Of a stretch of 64,000 nucleotides of DNA, positions 11,202 to 23,364 are shown one piece after another. The notes beneath the pieces were generated by a model. That model was not told where the DNA came from. It did no database searches and saw nothing but the letters and a program-made list of their open reading frames with translations. The number at the start of each line of letters is the position of its first letter. Positions within the stretch are counted from its first letter, which is position 1. The DNA is from Salvia splendens. Its lineage: Eukaryota; Streptophyta; Magnoliopsida; Lamiales; Lamiaceae. The stretch spans positions 33,421,262-33,485,261 of the forward strand of contig NC_056034.1 of NCBI RefSeq assembly GCF_004379255.2, read 5' to 3'. A program made the translations under genes and the position numbers.

Positions 11202-13016
11202 TCAGTATGAAACCGATGTAAGTGGCTGTAGTGGAATTTCATCCACTACACCCACCTCGCTATTATCCCTGAATATTTTCAACCTATGCCCATTTACTAT
11301 GAAAGGTTCAGAGTTAGAAAAACTCCCTGAAATTTCTACTGCCCCGTTGGACCGGAGTGCAGTTATGATGTAAGGTCCTGTCCATTTGGACTTGAGTTTC
11401 CCTGGCATAAGCTTCAATCTTGACTGGAAGAGTAGTACTTTCTGGCCAACATGGAGCTCCTTAGTCCTCAGATTTCGATCATGCCATAATTTAGTTCGTT
11501 CTTTGTACCACATGGCGGAATCGAATGACTCCAATCTAAGTTCTTCAAGCTCCTGCAGTTGCAGCTTCCTTTCCTCTTCACAGGCTGTAGCATCCATATT
11601 CACTTTCTGTACTGCCCAGTATGCTCGATGCTCGATTCCAACTGGTAAATGGCACATCTTCCCAAAGACAATCCGGTAAGGGGACATGCCTATGGGAGTC
11701 TTGTAGGCTGTTCGATACGCCCAGAGAGCATCCTCTAACCTTACACTCCAATCCTTCCTAGAAGTGTTCACCGTCTTCTCCAAAATTTTCTTTATTTCGC
11801 GGTTAGAGATTTCTGCTTGACCATTTGCTTGCGGATGGTAAGGGCTGGATAGTCTATGGTGCACACCGTATTTCTTCATTAAAGCTTCAATTGTGCGATT
11901 ACAGAAGTGTGTACCTTGATCGGATATGATCGCCCTGGGCACACCGAATCGGCTGAAGATATGACTCTTTAAGAATTTGGCCACTTCCTTGGCTTCACAC
12001 GTGCCTGTGGCCTTGGCTTCCACCCATTTGGAGACGTAGTCTACAGCAACTAGGATATACAGATTCCCATAGAATGAAGGGAAAGGCCCCATGAAATCCA
12101 TTCCCCATATGTCGAATAACTCGCAAACTATTACGGGTACTTGTGGCATTTCATCCCGGGCAGATATTCCACCGGTCAGTTGGCAACGCTCACAACTTCT
12201 GCAAAACTCGTACGCATCTTTGTTGAGGGTTGGCCAATAAAAGCCGCTATCCAAAATCTTCCTAGCCGTCTTCTTGGACCCGAAATGTCCTCCGCATGCT
12301 AACGAATGACAGTTGGTCAAAACATCCCGCTGATCCCAGTCAGGAATGCACCTCCTTATCACTTGATCGGACCCTATCCTCCACAAATAGGGGTCGTCCC
12401 AAAAGTAGTATTTCGCTTCACTCTTGATCTTCATTCTTTGGGCTTTGGTAACACTTGGCACTTCTGGAAGCTCTCCAGTTACCAGGTAGTTGGCCAGGTC
12501 CGCGTACCAAGGCTCTTGCCCTACCTTCTCTTTTCCTTTTGCTGTATCATTCTGACCAGTAAGTTTGAACACTTCTTCCCAATCAATTTTTCTGGGCACA
12601 AAAATCACCTCACACAAATGTTCCTCTGGAAATTTATCATGCACTTCGTCACCGTTTCCATCTTGCACTATTCTGCTCAAATGGTCTGCCACTTTGTTCT
12701 CGACTCCTCGCTTATCTTCTACCTCCCAGTCAAATTCTTGTAGCAAGAGTACCCATCGGATCAAGCGTGGTTTGGATTCCTTCTTGGCAATCAGATACTT
12801 AATCGCCGCATGGTCAGTATACACTATGACCTTAGATCCCAACAAATATGGCCTGAACTTCTCGAAAGAATACACCACTGGCAGCATCTCCTTTTCAGTG
12901 GTATCGTAATTCCGCTGGGCTTGATTTAAAGTCTTGGACGCATAAAAAATTACGTACCTCTTCCCGTCGATCTTATGACCCAGCCGGCTCCTACCGCAAA
13001 ATCGCTGGCGTCGCAC
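11202..13016 (-). pseudogene. Athila pol: RNase H and integrase segment
   Basis: This 604-codon frame carries RNase H ([31 protein letters not shown]), an integrase zinc-binding region ([11 protein letters not shown] with [11 protein letters not shown]), and the DDE core ([20 protein letters not shown], the [10 protein letters not shown] region with the catalytic Glu). The C-terminal part ends near [19 protein letters not shown]. It is the downstream part of pol. Its upstream border is a 1-base frameshift at about 12990, where the RT frame (VGAG...) and this frame (...[10 protein letters not shown]) should be continuous. Confidence 0.9.
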
Positions 13017-13903
13017 ATTACTTCGAACGGATGGTTCCAGTCAGGAGCCCTTATGATAGGTGCAGATATCAACTTTTCCTTGAGAAGGTTGAAAGCAGCC
13101 TTGCATTGCTCATCAAAGATGAATTCCACGTTATTCTGAAGTAATCTAGTAAGGGGCTGGGCGATCTTGGAGAAATCCTTGATAAATCTTCGATAAAATC
13201 CGGCGTGCCCCAGAAAACCCCTTATTCCCTTCTGATCAGTAGGGAATGGTAATTTGGATATCACATCTACCTTGGCTCGATCCACTTGGATACCTCTCTC
13301 TGAGACCACGTGTCCTAAAACTATCCCTTCGGCGACCATAAAATGGCACTTTTCGAAGTTCAAAACCAAACTCTTTGCTTGACATCTCTCTAAAACTATA
13401 TCTAAATGGTGAAGGCAAGAGTCGAACGAGTCTCCGTAAACCGTAAAATCATCCATGAATATCTCTATGCAATCCTCAATCAAATCAGAAAATATGCTCA
13501 TCATACATCGTTGAAACGTACCTGGAGCGTTGCACAGGCCGAAGGGCATGCGACGGTATGCATAGGTTCCAAACGGGCAAGTGAAAGTGGTCTTGTCCTG
13601 GTCCTCAGGATCTACGTAAATTTGGAAATACCCGCTGTACCCATCTAGAAAGCAGAAAAACTTCTTCCCAGCTAATCTCTCCAACATTTGGTCGATGAAC
13701 GGCAGGGGAAAATGGTCCTTCCTGGTCGCATTGTTCAGCTTACGGTAATCGATGCACATTCGCCAACCCGTGACTAGCCTCGTTGGGATCAGTTCATTCC
13801 TCTCATTCTGAACTACTTGGATGCCCGACTTCTTTGGGACCATGTGGATCGGGCTGACCCACTCACTATCCGGCACTGAATAGATAATCCCTAGCGACAA
13901 CAA
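12950..13903 (-). pseudogene. Athila pol: reverse transcriptase segment
   Basis: The reverse transcriptase is recognisable by SEWVSPIHMVPKK, WRMCIDYRKLN, the FLDGYSGYFQI block and the catalytic IFMDDF (FMDD form of the YxDD box), followed by the thumb and connection (GIRGFLGHAGFYRRFIKDFS). An in-frame TAG immediately before it (13906-13904) separates it from the protease segment, and a frameshift at about 12990 separates it from RNase H. All catalytic motifs themselves are present. Confidence 0.9.
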
Positions 13904-15154
13904 CTACAAGATTTCCTTCAATATCTCTTCTCGCATGTTAGGGTTTACCTTCCTTTGAGCATCTCGATGTGCCTTCGCTCCTTCCTCCAACCTAATGTGG
14001 TGCATGCAGACGTCGGGGTTAATCCCCACTAAATCTGTAAGACTCCATCCAATTGCCTTCTTGTTCTTGCTCAGCACGGTCAGTAGCCTAGCCTCTTGTT
14101 CTTTCGTGAGGCTGCTACTGATGATCACTGGATAAGAGTTCTCTTCTCCAAGGAAGGCATACTTCAAATTTGGTGGCAACTTCTTCAGCTCAACTTGAGG
14201 TGGAAGTGTGTCTTCGGGTAGAGGGTTTTTCTCAATCTCTCCTTCTTTTTCTAAACCTCCCTTCGATGGTTCTTCTATACTGAATAGTAGCTGAACCCCT
14301 GCGGCTCCAGTGAACTCCGATTTCTGACAGAATCCCTTGATTGCTGCTTCTATTTCTTCATCAGTCAACCCTTGGCTACTGATCATTTCACACCATGCAG
14401 CTGCTTCGACGTCAGCCTGCTCATAAGCATCTAATGCTTGGAGTTTCTCCTGCAATAATTCGGTCTCAAGAAAATCTTGGACAAGGGGGTCAATCACGTC
14501 AACATAACACAAATTTTCAGAATCAATCGGTTTCTTCATGGCTTCATTGATATCAAAAGTAAATTTCTCTCCATGGAAATCAATGCAAATTGTCCCCTCG
14601 GCCATGTCTACTATTGTCTTAGCCGTTCTAAAAAATGGCCTTCCTAACAACACTCCACTAGATTCCCTAGCTTCATGCTCACTCATTTTGATCACATAAA
14701 AATCAGCAGGATAGGTAAAATCATGCACTCTTACTAACACATTTTCTAAAACTCCCTCAGGACTTATGCACGACCTATCAGCCAGTTGGATCAACACCCT
14801 AGTATTAGACAATCTAACTCCCTTCAATCGGTTATAGATAGACAATGGCATAACATTTATGGACGCCCCCAAATCACACATTGCATGTTTGACCTTCACA
14901 TCTCCTATAGTTATAGGCAAAGTGAACATACCTGGATCGGCTCTCTTGGGTGGTAACTTCTCTTGCACTATTGCTGACGCTATTCCTTCCACCATAATCT
15001 TGCCATCCTTTTGGGCTCTCCCGGCTATGAAGTCTTTAATGAATTTCCTGAGAGGGGGTAGCTTCACGGCTTGGAGGAATGGTATGGTGACATCCAACTT
15101 CCCAAAAATCGACAAGTAGTCAACCGGGTCTTCTTTCTTCCTCTTTGTAACAAA
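13904..15154 (-). pseudogene. Athila pol: aspartic protease segment
   Basis: The frame directly continues gag after a single TGA codon (15157-15155); the bases after the stop already encode the conserved KKEDPVDYL stretch, so the first displayed start is not a real initiator. The protease active-site region is HAMCDLGASINVMPLS (D-L-G form of DT/SG), followed by the flap region and GVLLGRPFFRTAKT. A long linker leads to the start of RT (HIRLEEGAKAHRDAQRK). The segment ends at an in-frame TAG. Confidence 0.88.
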
Positions 15155-17272
15155 TCAGAATGGGAACGGTTTCTCCCCTTTTTTTTCCTCTACTGGTTCT
15201 TCAGCAACCTTCTTGGAGTTTTTCTTGGGTAGTTCCTGGGTCTGGGCCTCCATTCTGGGTTCTACCTCTTGAGGGGGTTTCTTCCTGGTCAGTAGGGTGT
15301 CGGGTTCACCTCGTAAACTTGGTGTATCATCCAAGAAGAATAGATCCTTCATCCGAGGCATAGTTCTCCCTAATTCATCCACTGAAATGGTATCACCTCC
15401 TATCTTCGTTCCATTAGATCCTCCACCAGGTTGTTTCGGTTGAGGCGCGTCATAAGTGGTTCCCGACCTCAACGTAACCTTACTCACATTTGCCTTTTCG
15501 GGCATTTGGACTGTAGATGGGAGTTTCCCTGCATTTCCCTTCAAATCACCCACCGAACTGGCCAGTTGAGCTAACTGCCTATTCATCATATCCATGTTCG
15601 CCTTATGTTCCTTCTGGGCGTTTTGCATCCCCTGCACGACCTCATTATGGGATTGCAATTCTCCTTTGATGCTCTGTTGTGATGCTAGCATTTCACCCAT
15701 CATGTCTTCAACGGATCTCCTTGACCTGCTCGAGTTTTGGAAGTGATTTGGCCCTTGGTGTTGATAGTTCTGGGAGGTTTGCTGGCCTTGATTAGGCGGG
15801 TATTGGTTATACTGGGCAGGAGGGGTGTACTGATCTTGAGGATATTGATTCTGGTGCTGGCCTTGGAATTGATTTTGGTTCTGATGGTTTTGGGGTCCTG
15901 GGTTTGGCTGACTTTGGAAGTTTTGGAAGTTTCTCTGGTGGGGTGGCACATAGACAGGGTTCGGGTTCTGTGGGTTTTGGTTTTGGGAATGTTGGTTTCT
16001 TCCTGACCAGTTGGGCTGGTAGTCTGGGTTCGCTGGTCCACGGTTAGGGTTTTGGTTCGGATGGGGGTTATACTGGCTCTGACCTTGGTTCTGATTTTGG
16101 CTCCCGTCACCCCATCGGAAGTTTGGATGATCCCTCCATGGTGCATCCCGTTGCCTACCTTGAATCCAATGCCCACTAGAGTTGAAGTACCCCGCAGCAT
16201 TAACTTGCTCCATATTCCCGAAGTCATTAGGCTGATCATAGTTCGGTCCTTGATTTCCCTGCTCTGCACCCTTGTAATTCCCAGCTGGGGGAGGTGGTGG
16301 AGTGCTCTTCTCGATCGCACTCAGAAGTGACTTCTTCAGCTCATCCATTTTCAAATCCATTTTCTGCTCCAATGTATTTTCCTGATCAGTAACCGAGGCA
16401 ACAGCAGCCCGCTCTCGGTTATATCCTTCCCTTGAATGGTCATACTCTTTCTTTGCATTCAGTAGCTTCCTTAGGACTCTCTTTGCTTCGCTAACCCGCA
16501 ATTGCGTGAAGCTTCCTCCCGACGATGAATTTGCCAGGTCCTTGGTTACCGCGTTCATGCCTTCGTAGAAAGTATGATGTACTTCAATGTCCGCCATGCG
16601 ATGGTTGGGACACGATTCCAAAAGACCCATGTATCTTGCCCAATAATCACTCAAGGGCTCATCATACCCTTGCTTCACATTAGTTATTTCCCTCTTCAGC
16701 GCGCTTGTCTTGGATGACGGAAAAAACTCGCCCAGAAATGCTGACTTGAAATCTGCCCAAGTCTCGATGGAGTTGGGGGGCAGGCGCATGAACCAGGTGT
16801 TAGCTTCCCCTTTCAGCACAAATGGCAAAGCCTTCAACCTATAATCATCCTCCGTCGCTCCTGCTGGTCTCCTCTGCGCCCTACAAATTTTGCAAAACTC
16901 ATGAAGAAACTCATACGTCCCTTCATAGCTCTTCCCACAGTATGTAGGCAGGATTGCGATCACATGAGGCTTCACGTCGCAAGCGGTTTGGCCTGGAGTA
17001 ACGACTATGGCTTGCGGGGGCTCTCCTTCAGTATGCGCGTTCAGCGTCCCGATCTCCGGGTCCTCATCTCCCTGGTTGGCCATTTCCCTTGGGTTGCCTT
17101 CCAACAGTGGTATCTCTTCTGGTATCGGTCCCTCTATGGCGCCCTTCTCCTCGTCACTACTCGTCCCTAGGTCAGACAAGGTGGTCGACAAGCCAGAACG
17201 AGTGGTTACGAGTATAGATCCTCGCTGAAGTATCTTCGGTCTCCCCTGGTCAGGAGCCGAACTGCTTCTCAT
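15155..17272 (-). CDS. Athila gag polyprotein
   Basis: An intact 705-codon frame from ATG 17272 (MRSSSAPDQGRP). A longer frame begins with GTG further upstream, so the ATG, about 110 bases after the 5' LTR, is the likely start. Residues of about 110-260 form the retrotransposon gag domain (YRLKALPFVLKGEANTWFM, WADFKSAFLGEFFPSS, GYDEPLSDYWARYM). About residues 370-530 are a Gln/Asn/Pro-rich low-complexity tract. The expected CCHC knuckle is not seen. The protein forms the virus-like particle. Its frame continues into protease after one TGA. Confidence 0.9.
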   Translation of the reverse strand: MRSSSAPDQGRPKILQRGSILVTTRSGLSTTLSDLGTSSDEEKGAIEGPIPEEIPLLEGNPREMANQGDEDPEIGTLNAHTEGEPPQAIVVTPGQTACDVKPHVIAILPTYCGKSYEGTYEFLHEFCKICRAQRRPAGATEDDYRLKALPFVLKGEANTWFMRLPPNSIETWADFKSAFLGEFFPSSKTSALKREITNVKQGYDEPLSDYWARYMGLLESCPNHRMADIEVHHTFYEGMNAVTKDLANSSSGGSFTQLRVSEAKRVLRKLLNAKKEYDHSREGYNRERAAVASVTDQENTLEQKMDLKMDELKKSLLSAIEKSTPPPPPAGNYKGAEQGNQGPNYDQPNDFGNMEQVNAAGYFNSSGHWIQGRQRDAPWRDHPNFRWGDGSQNQNQGQSQYNPHPNQNPNRGPANPDYQPNWSGRNQHSQNQNPQNPNPVYVPPHQRNFQNFQSQPNPGPQNHQNQNQFQGQHQNQYPQDQYTPPAQYNQYPPNQGQQTSQNYQHQGPNHFQNSSRSRRSVEDMMGEMLASQQSIKGELQSHNEVVQGMQNAQKEHKANMDMMNRQLAQLASSVGDLKGNAGKLPSTVQMPEKANVSKVTLRSGTTYDAPQPKQPGGGSNGTKIGGDTISVDELGRTMPRMKDLFFLDDTPSLRGEPDTLLTRKKPPQEVEPRMEAQTQELPKKNSKKVAEEPVEEKKGEKPFPF

Positions 17273-17360
17273 AAACTGAAATGGAAAGAAAAGGAAAAGA
17301 AGATTATGCACAATATATACGGCAAAGTATCACACACAAAAGTAACTAGTAACGCCATCC

Positions 17361-17379
17361 ATCCCCGGCAACGGCGCCA
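17361..17379 (-). other. Primer binding site, tRNA-Asp
   Basis: The plus strand reads atccccggcaacggcgcca, identical to the last 19 bases of plant tRNA-Asp(GUC) with CCA, as I remember that tRNA. It lies two bases from the 5' LTR, the position of a minus-strand primer site. tRNA-Asp priming is usual for Athila-type elements. Confidence 0.9.
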
Positions 17380-17381
17380 TT

Positions 17382-18895
17382 TGAAACGAAGGTATTTCTC
17401 CTCAGGGTGCTTAGGTGTCGTTCAAGCAAGGATATATCCTACTGGCCAGGATAGAGATCCTAACTAAGCCTAGACCTTGGTTTCAAAAATTCCTCAACCC
17501 ACTTCTACTGATCAGTATAGTGGTGGTAAGGGTCGAATCCCACAGAGATGGTGCGTTAAAACTGTTGTGGTGATATTCTGGATGGTTTGGTTAGCTACCA
17601 CGCTCGGGTTGAGTATCTACCTAGGCAAAAACTTAAAGGTAATTTCCTACTGACTAGAATGGGGAAAGAAGTGTAGGGGTGCAGCTGTGTACGTGGAAGT
17701 AGGGAGACATTTTTGTAACAGAAAATATTTGGAAAGTACGGGATTCTATTTTGGGCTAGACAGAATATTCAGAGGGTAGTGGTAGTCATGGCGACTAGGC
17801 TGACAGATCTGCAGGTTATAACTAAAAAGTAAAGGACAAAAAGCAAAAAGCATCTAAAAAGCAAAGTGGTCCCCAACATTAGACTTGGACATCATATTCT
17901 TCAACAACACAAACCAAAATCAGAAAATAATTCCAGATTCAACACGGAAACACAGTTTATCAAATAGCGAACACAGATCCACAAATAAGAACACCAAATC
18001 TGAAATCAAAACACAGAAAATGCAACTCCGCGTACTGGTCTGTAGGAAAACGAAAATGAACTCAAACAAGACTTCACATGCAGCGATTTACTCACGATCA
18101 ACAGTTCCACACTTAACTAAAGGAATTTTGATGGAAACAAAGGAAGAAAAGATTCAGCACTTAAAACACCAAAAAAACTTAGATCTAAGCTAACTAGGCG
18201 GAATAGAAAGGAAAAGAAATCAACACCATAACTGAAACGGAAATCAACTTCATAGCATAAACACGTTCGGATCTTCCACAAGTACTTCAAAAGCAGAAAA
18301 TATCCAAAAGCAACAAAGATCCAACGTGAAGAAAGCAAGTAAATTAAACTACGAAAGCGAATAAAAGTGTTTTGCCACTCCGGGCGATGATATCTCTAAC
18401 TACGGTCTTGCTGGCTGGAACGGACGATTTGGAACTCCGGGAACATCTAAATCTTCAAGTGACCATGGCAGTGGCGAGGAACGAGATTCTGGACTGGGCT
18501 GAAGGACTGAACTCCGAGAGAATTCTATCTAAGAGTGATGATGATGATTTGATTGATCCTTCTCGTTCATAATTTTCTTCTTCTCTCCAAGTGGCTTCCT
18601 TTTATTGGGAGGCTTACCCTTGATTTTTAGGGTAAGACCTTGCGGTGAGATGACTTCTTTGCCCTTAATTGTGATTGAGCAGTCCCAGCTATCCTCCTTC
18701 TCCATCTCGAGCCATTTTTGCATGTATACTGGTTAGTACGTAATCGTCCTGACGCCCTTTTTACTTGAAGTGTCTGAAACTCTGCCTACTGGCTAGAACG
18801 CTTACCCTGCACGCTTAAGCAACTAGTTTTGCAGATATAATTCAATTACGCACATCATACTGACCAGTAACCTAGGCCTAGAATACGACTTATCA
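17382..18895 (-). repeat. 5' LTR of Athila element 1
   Basis: The 1514-base partner of 4504-6018. Its TG...CA ends are followed by the target duplication acgtt at 18896-18900. It should carry the element's promoter, but I could not place a TATA box with confidence. Confidence 0.95.
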
Positions 18896-18900
18896 ACGTT

Positions 18901-21741
18901 CAACAACTAATCAAAGGGATCAAGAAACAACAACAAAGAAGAAACGAACCAAGAAAAATAAGAGCTGAACATTCTTAAAAATTGAACAACTTGGACAATT
19001 TTGTTTAGTATAGACACTTTTAAATTGAATGGAAATTGGTGTACAATTGAATTCAAAAGCCAGATTTTGTTTAGGGCTTCAACTTTGCATAATTCTCAAA
19101 TCTATTAAAATAGCATATGCGACCCTTTTACCATGAGATGGTAAATTAGTACTGCATCATTTGAGTGATTTTTCTTTATGACTTAATTTTCTGACCAAAA
19201 TATCCTTCCATCCTTTAGGAATAATTTAGCAATTTTTTAAATTCGGTCATCATTATACTCAGAGTCAAAACTGAACAATAATCCATTTCTCTTCCCTCAG
19301 TATATATAAATGAAACAATAATCCATTGCTAACTTATCATTTAATTGTTAACTATAATTAATTTAAGACCATATGATTTTAGAAATCTTGTGATCTATAA
19401 TTTGTCATGTGTAACCTTATTTTTCATTTTTTAATATTAAAAAGATAATAGCAAATTTAGGGTTTAGAAACACAATGTCAATACAGTGTATGAAATGCAT
19501 CAACACAAAAACATTACAATGTCAATACAATTTCATATTGACATTGTACAAGCATTGTATTGACATATTATGTATTGTGTATGATATAAAGCTGTTAACC
19601 AAATTTATGAAAAATTTTGAATTTTTTTAAAAATTTTGACATCGGAACATATGCAAGTGAGATCTCGTTAGAATCCTTATGAAATTATCTTTAATTTGAT
19701 ATATGTTGTGCGAAAAAATAATTTAAATCGAGAAAGTTATATGCGTTTTAAAGTTATGAGATATTTTTCAAAAGTTAGTCACAACTAATTTGTTGTAAAC
19801 TGACATTAATACTCCTATTGAAGTTTTTTTGTTGATCGTATTGACATTCTGAAACTGATGATCTAGGTCCTTGATTTGAATATCTAATGGTTATTATTTA
19901 ATTGTAATTAGTAATTAAGTATTGAGTTAGCAATATAATCCTTCTACCTGATGTCTAGTGTACTTAAATTTTATTTTGATTGCTTTGAGTTGTAGATATT
20001 TAAAAAGTAATCAAAGAGAAAGGAAATGTGAGGGCTATGAATAGTTTAGTTTGTACGTGTAGTTATTAATGCCCATAACGTATCATTTATTGAGTTGTAA
20101 TCAAGGAATCATTTAAAGATTGATACCACTTTTAGATAATTATTTCGTACTACTAATGATTACCAATAGAAGGGATAAATCTAGTGAAGTTTGAGTCAAA
20201 TAGATAAATATGTTTGGCATCCAAATCTTAGCATATAACTATGCCTAACATAATTACCATCCATTAATCACTATAATTCACCCACGACCATACGACTTTT
20301 GTTTCTAAAAGTTTTGAAATATGCCAATCTAGCAATCAAACCTTCCTTATATTAAGTTTAACAGAGAACAGTGATTCGAAATGGATTAGCTATATATTTG
20401 TTGAGTCCCCCAATGCAACTGTATTTTGTGATAAATAGTAGTAGTAACATTTACTAGTATATATTAATAAAACTTATAATTATAATTAACTAAATGATAA
20501 AATGGTCAAATCATCAAAATAATTTTACTATTACACAAAAAATCAAACTAAATTATTGGCATTGATGACAACAGTAACATTTGGAAATTTGATACTATGT
20601 TCGAAATTAAGAGTTTTTTATGACATCGAGTGATGTTTTAAAAAATACTAAAGTGAATGGAAAAAAAAATACTGAAATATGAATCTAGATCATATTTTAT
20701 ATATTATTTTTCTGTAGAATTTTGAACTATGCCACTTATTCGAGAACAACTTGCTATAATTGCAATAACTTACAGTTGTTTAATGTTGGGTTTTTGTAAC
20801 GTTGGTGAACTCGACGATTGGAAATTATTATGCTTTTCAATAAACTTATTCCTCATAGTAAAATATTAGTATGTACTATATGCACAAAACTATCAAACTT
20901 CTCGTATATTATTCATATATTTTTGAGCACTTTTTGATAACTACAAATGTTATGAATTAGAAAAAAAAGTAAAGTTCACATTGGTATTACATTCAACCGA
21001 TTTAAAAGGGTTGCTAATTTCAATTAATAATTTAATTATATGTAGCAGGCTAGCAGCTGAAAAGCAGCAAACATACCTTGTGGAAGTATCATTGGAAGCG
21101 CATGTAAGAATAAACGCAATCCAACGAAGATTTCTTTAATTTATTTTTTCTCATAAGCTTGTTCAATATACTAGGAGTATCATTTTTTAATATATTAATA
21201 TTATATTATATAGTATTATTGTATCAGCAAAAATAATAAAAGTATTATGTGTATATGTGCACCCTTGATATTGCAGAGAGGACTTTTTTATTATTCAGAT
21301 ACTTTAATGATATATTCGGAGATGATAATTAAGTACGCTCCTATGAATTATTAATGGGATATTCTTCCTTAATGGTTGATTAATGATAACTACTTACTAA
21401 TAATAGTCCAAATTAGTGATGGGGTCAACTCTTGAGAATGGATAGCTATTCCACGTAGTACATGTATTTTCAATTTTTCACACTTTCTCATATGCATAAA
21501 CAAATTTACGAGATCCAGTAATATAGTAGAATGAATATAATGTTTTTGTCATTTTTAACTAAAATACTAGTATTCGAAAATACTCAAGTTGTTGGTGTGC
21601 AAATCATTGCACATCAAAGAATAAATAGAATTGTAAGAAATACATGAGTGTTATCCAAAATTTATTAATTAGTACTCATATGAGACCTTTTAGAAGTGTT
21701 AAAAAAACAAAATTGTGAGTGCTTAGTTCAGAATTTCAATC
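18901..21741. other. AT-rich intergenic sequence
   Basis: No gene is recognisable in 2.8 kb. Around 19460-19580 the words caatgtcaatacaa and tgtattgacat recur in both orientations, resembling the repeat that flanks Athila element 2 (46366-46497). The rest shows nothing I can assign. Confidence 0.5.
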
Positions 21742-21744
21742 TAA

Positions 21745-22423
21745 GAGCATCCACAACGGAGAGCATGTGCTTGTCCGTCTGTCCGTGCCAGCGGCGTGGA
21801 GGAGCTGTCTGCCGCTGCGCTCTTGCCGCTGTACGGTGCTGCTCGATGCATCGAGCAGGCGACGTGGCAACGTGTGATTGGCCAACGGCATATTCGTTGG
21901 AAATCATTTTTTTTTATTTTTTTAAAAATCGAAAATAATACCAAAAAAAAATATATTTTCCCAATCCCAAAAAAAATGGCCATTTTTTGCCCGTTTTTCT
22001 GTATTTTTTTGATTTTTTGATTTTTTCCCCAAAATCATCTATAAATACACACATTCATCATCCATTTTTCACATCAAATCATATCTCATTCATCTCTCAT
22101 TCATATTTTTCATACAACTTAATATCCACACCTTCATCTCTCTCTCACCTCAAATGGATTTCACCCATCATATTTTTAGGATTTTAATTATGTAATTTTT
22201 ATTTTTTAATGTATTTTGTAATATTATTGCGGGTATTTTTAATGTATTCTAATTTTGTGGAAATGTTTTTATTTAAATTGAATAATGGAATGGTGAGACC
22301 CTTGTGCTTGTCCTTACGGAAGAGCACGAATGTGGGTGTTGTGCTCTTGCCTAAGAGCAGACAGAAAAAGTGGGACTAGACCCACATCCATACTCGTTGG
22401 CAAGAGCACAGTCGTGGATGCTC
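21745..22423 (+). mobile_element. Harbinger-type MITE with ORF-start remnant
   Basis: Terminal repeats gagcatccacaac (left) and gtcgtggatgctc (right) are flanked by taa at 21742-21744 and 22424-22426. The interior includes a leader of repeated ttcatctctcattcat and an ATG at 22154 followed by only 12 codons, probably the cut-off start of an element protein. The GC-rich left 150 bases contrast with the AT-rich remainder. Confidence 0.75.
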
Positions 22424-23018
22424 TAATGTTGAATTTAAAAACTCCCCCCTCAAATGGGGGCATGACGTTAGTCAACCCTCTCTTTACCAACTACCTACGT
22501 CCCATTCTATCTACATTTCTTATCTACATTTCTTGAGTACACATAATTTAATTTTAAAAGGAGTTGTTAAATAAAGTAAATAGAGAATAAAAATATAACT
22601 GAATAATCTATTAATGAGAAGAGAGGAGAGATAGATTTTTTTTCTAAATATAAAAAATAGACATCTTGAATGAGACAAATTAAAAAAGAAAGATAAACAT
22701 CTTGAATGTGATGAAGGGGATACGTAACTCAGTCGCATTCCACAATGGTCATGTATGATGATACGGAGTATATCATATATTGCTAAAATTACTATGGTTT
22801 TGAAACAAATCTTGCTGTATGATTCTGTGACGGAGTTATACATACAGTCGGATTTAAGCAACATTAGTATTAGTTTTCTCTTCCGGACTTTCTCTTATAC
22901 TAGTATAATTCTTGGTTAAAAAATGCATCAGTTTTTATTATTTGTAATTTGGCACTAATCTTTCATTGTCCAATAACTTAATTTTTCACATTCAAAAGTG
23001 AAATTCAAATGTATTATA

Positions 23019-23260
23019 CTATTTCTGTCTCATTTTTAGGAGTCTCATTTGAGTTCATATGAATTTTAAGAAATGTAATGAAAAGTTAATGAAAATGGAT
23101 AGTGGAATGTAAGTTCTATGGTTTATAAATATGAGTGGAAAGAGATTAGTGGAATGTAGAGTCTAGCTATTAGTACAATTTATAGAATTTCTAACCGAGA
23201 CTCTTAATATGTGACGAACTAAAATGATAAATTGAGATTTTTAAAATGAGACAGACGGAG
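23019..23260. mobile_element. Stowaway-type MITE
   Basis: It starts ctatttctgtctcatttttagg and ends gagacagacggag, with ta on both sides. The interior shows the common Stowaway words ttttaagaaatgtaatgaaaag and gtggaatgt. Confidence 0.6.
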
Positions 23261-23364
23261 TACTAAAAATTCTAATAGCATGTGGTACATAAAAGTTTAT
23301 ATTCCGACTATAAAGTTAAAAATTGAGTTTCTAGATAACTACTATCAAACCACTATTCATCTAA

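Larger units (their letters stand above)
4504..18895 (-). mobile_element. Full-length Athila-type Ty3/gypsy LTR retrotransposon (element 1)
   Basis: A 14.4 kb minus-strand element is bounded by two LTRs (17382-18895 is the 5' LTR, 4504-6018 the 3' LTR) and a perfect 5-base target duplication, acgtt (4499-4503 and 18896-18900). In transcription order it holds a tRNA-Asp primer site, gag, protease, reverse transcriptase, RNase H, integrase, a third ORF with an ATHILA domain, a 1.8 kb structured 3' untranslated region and a polypurine tract. The LTRs differ by about 16 substitutions and one 1-base indel by eye (about 1%), so insertion was recent. The pol frame nevertheless has stops and a frameshift, so this copy cannot encode a complete pol by ordinary translation. 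Confidence 0.95.

Noticed and set aside
15700..16320. 206-codon ORF within gag
   Set aside because: Alternative frame of the Gln/Asn-rich gag tract; composition follows the repeats.
17361..17379. Perfect match to the tRNA-Asp 3' end as a possible tRNA gene
   Set aside because: Only the last 19 bases including CCA are present, next to an LTR; this is a primer binding site.
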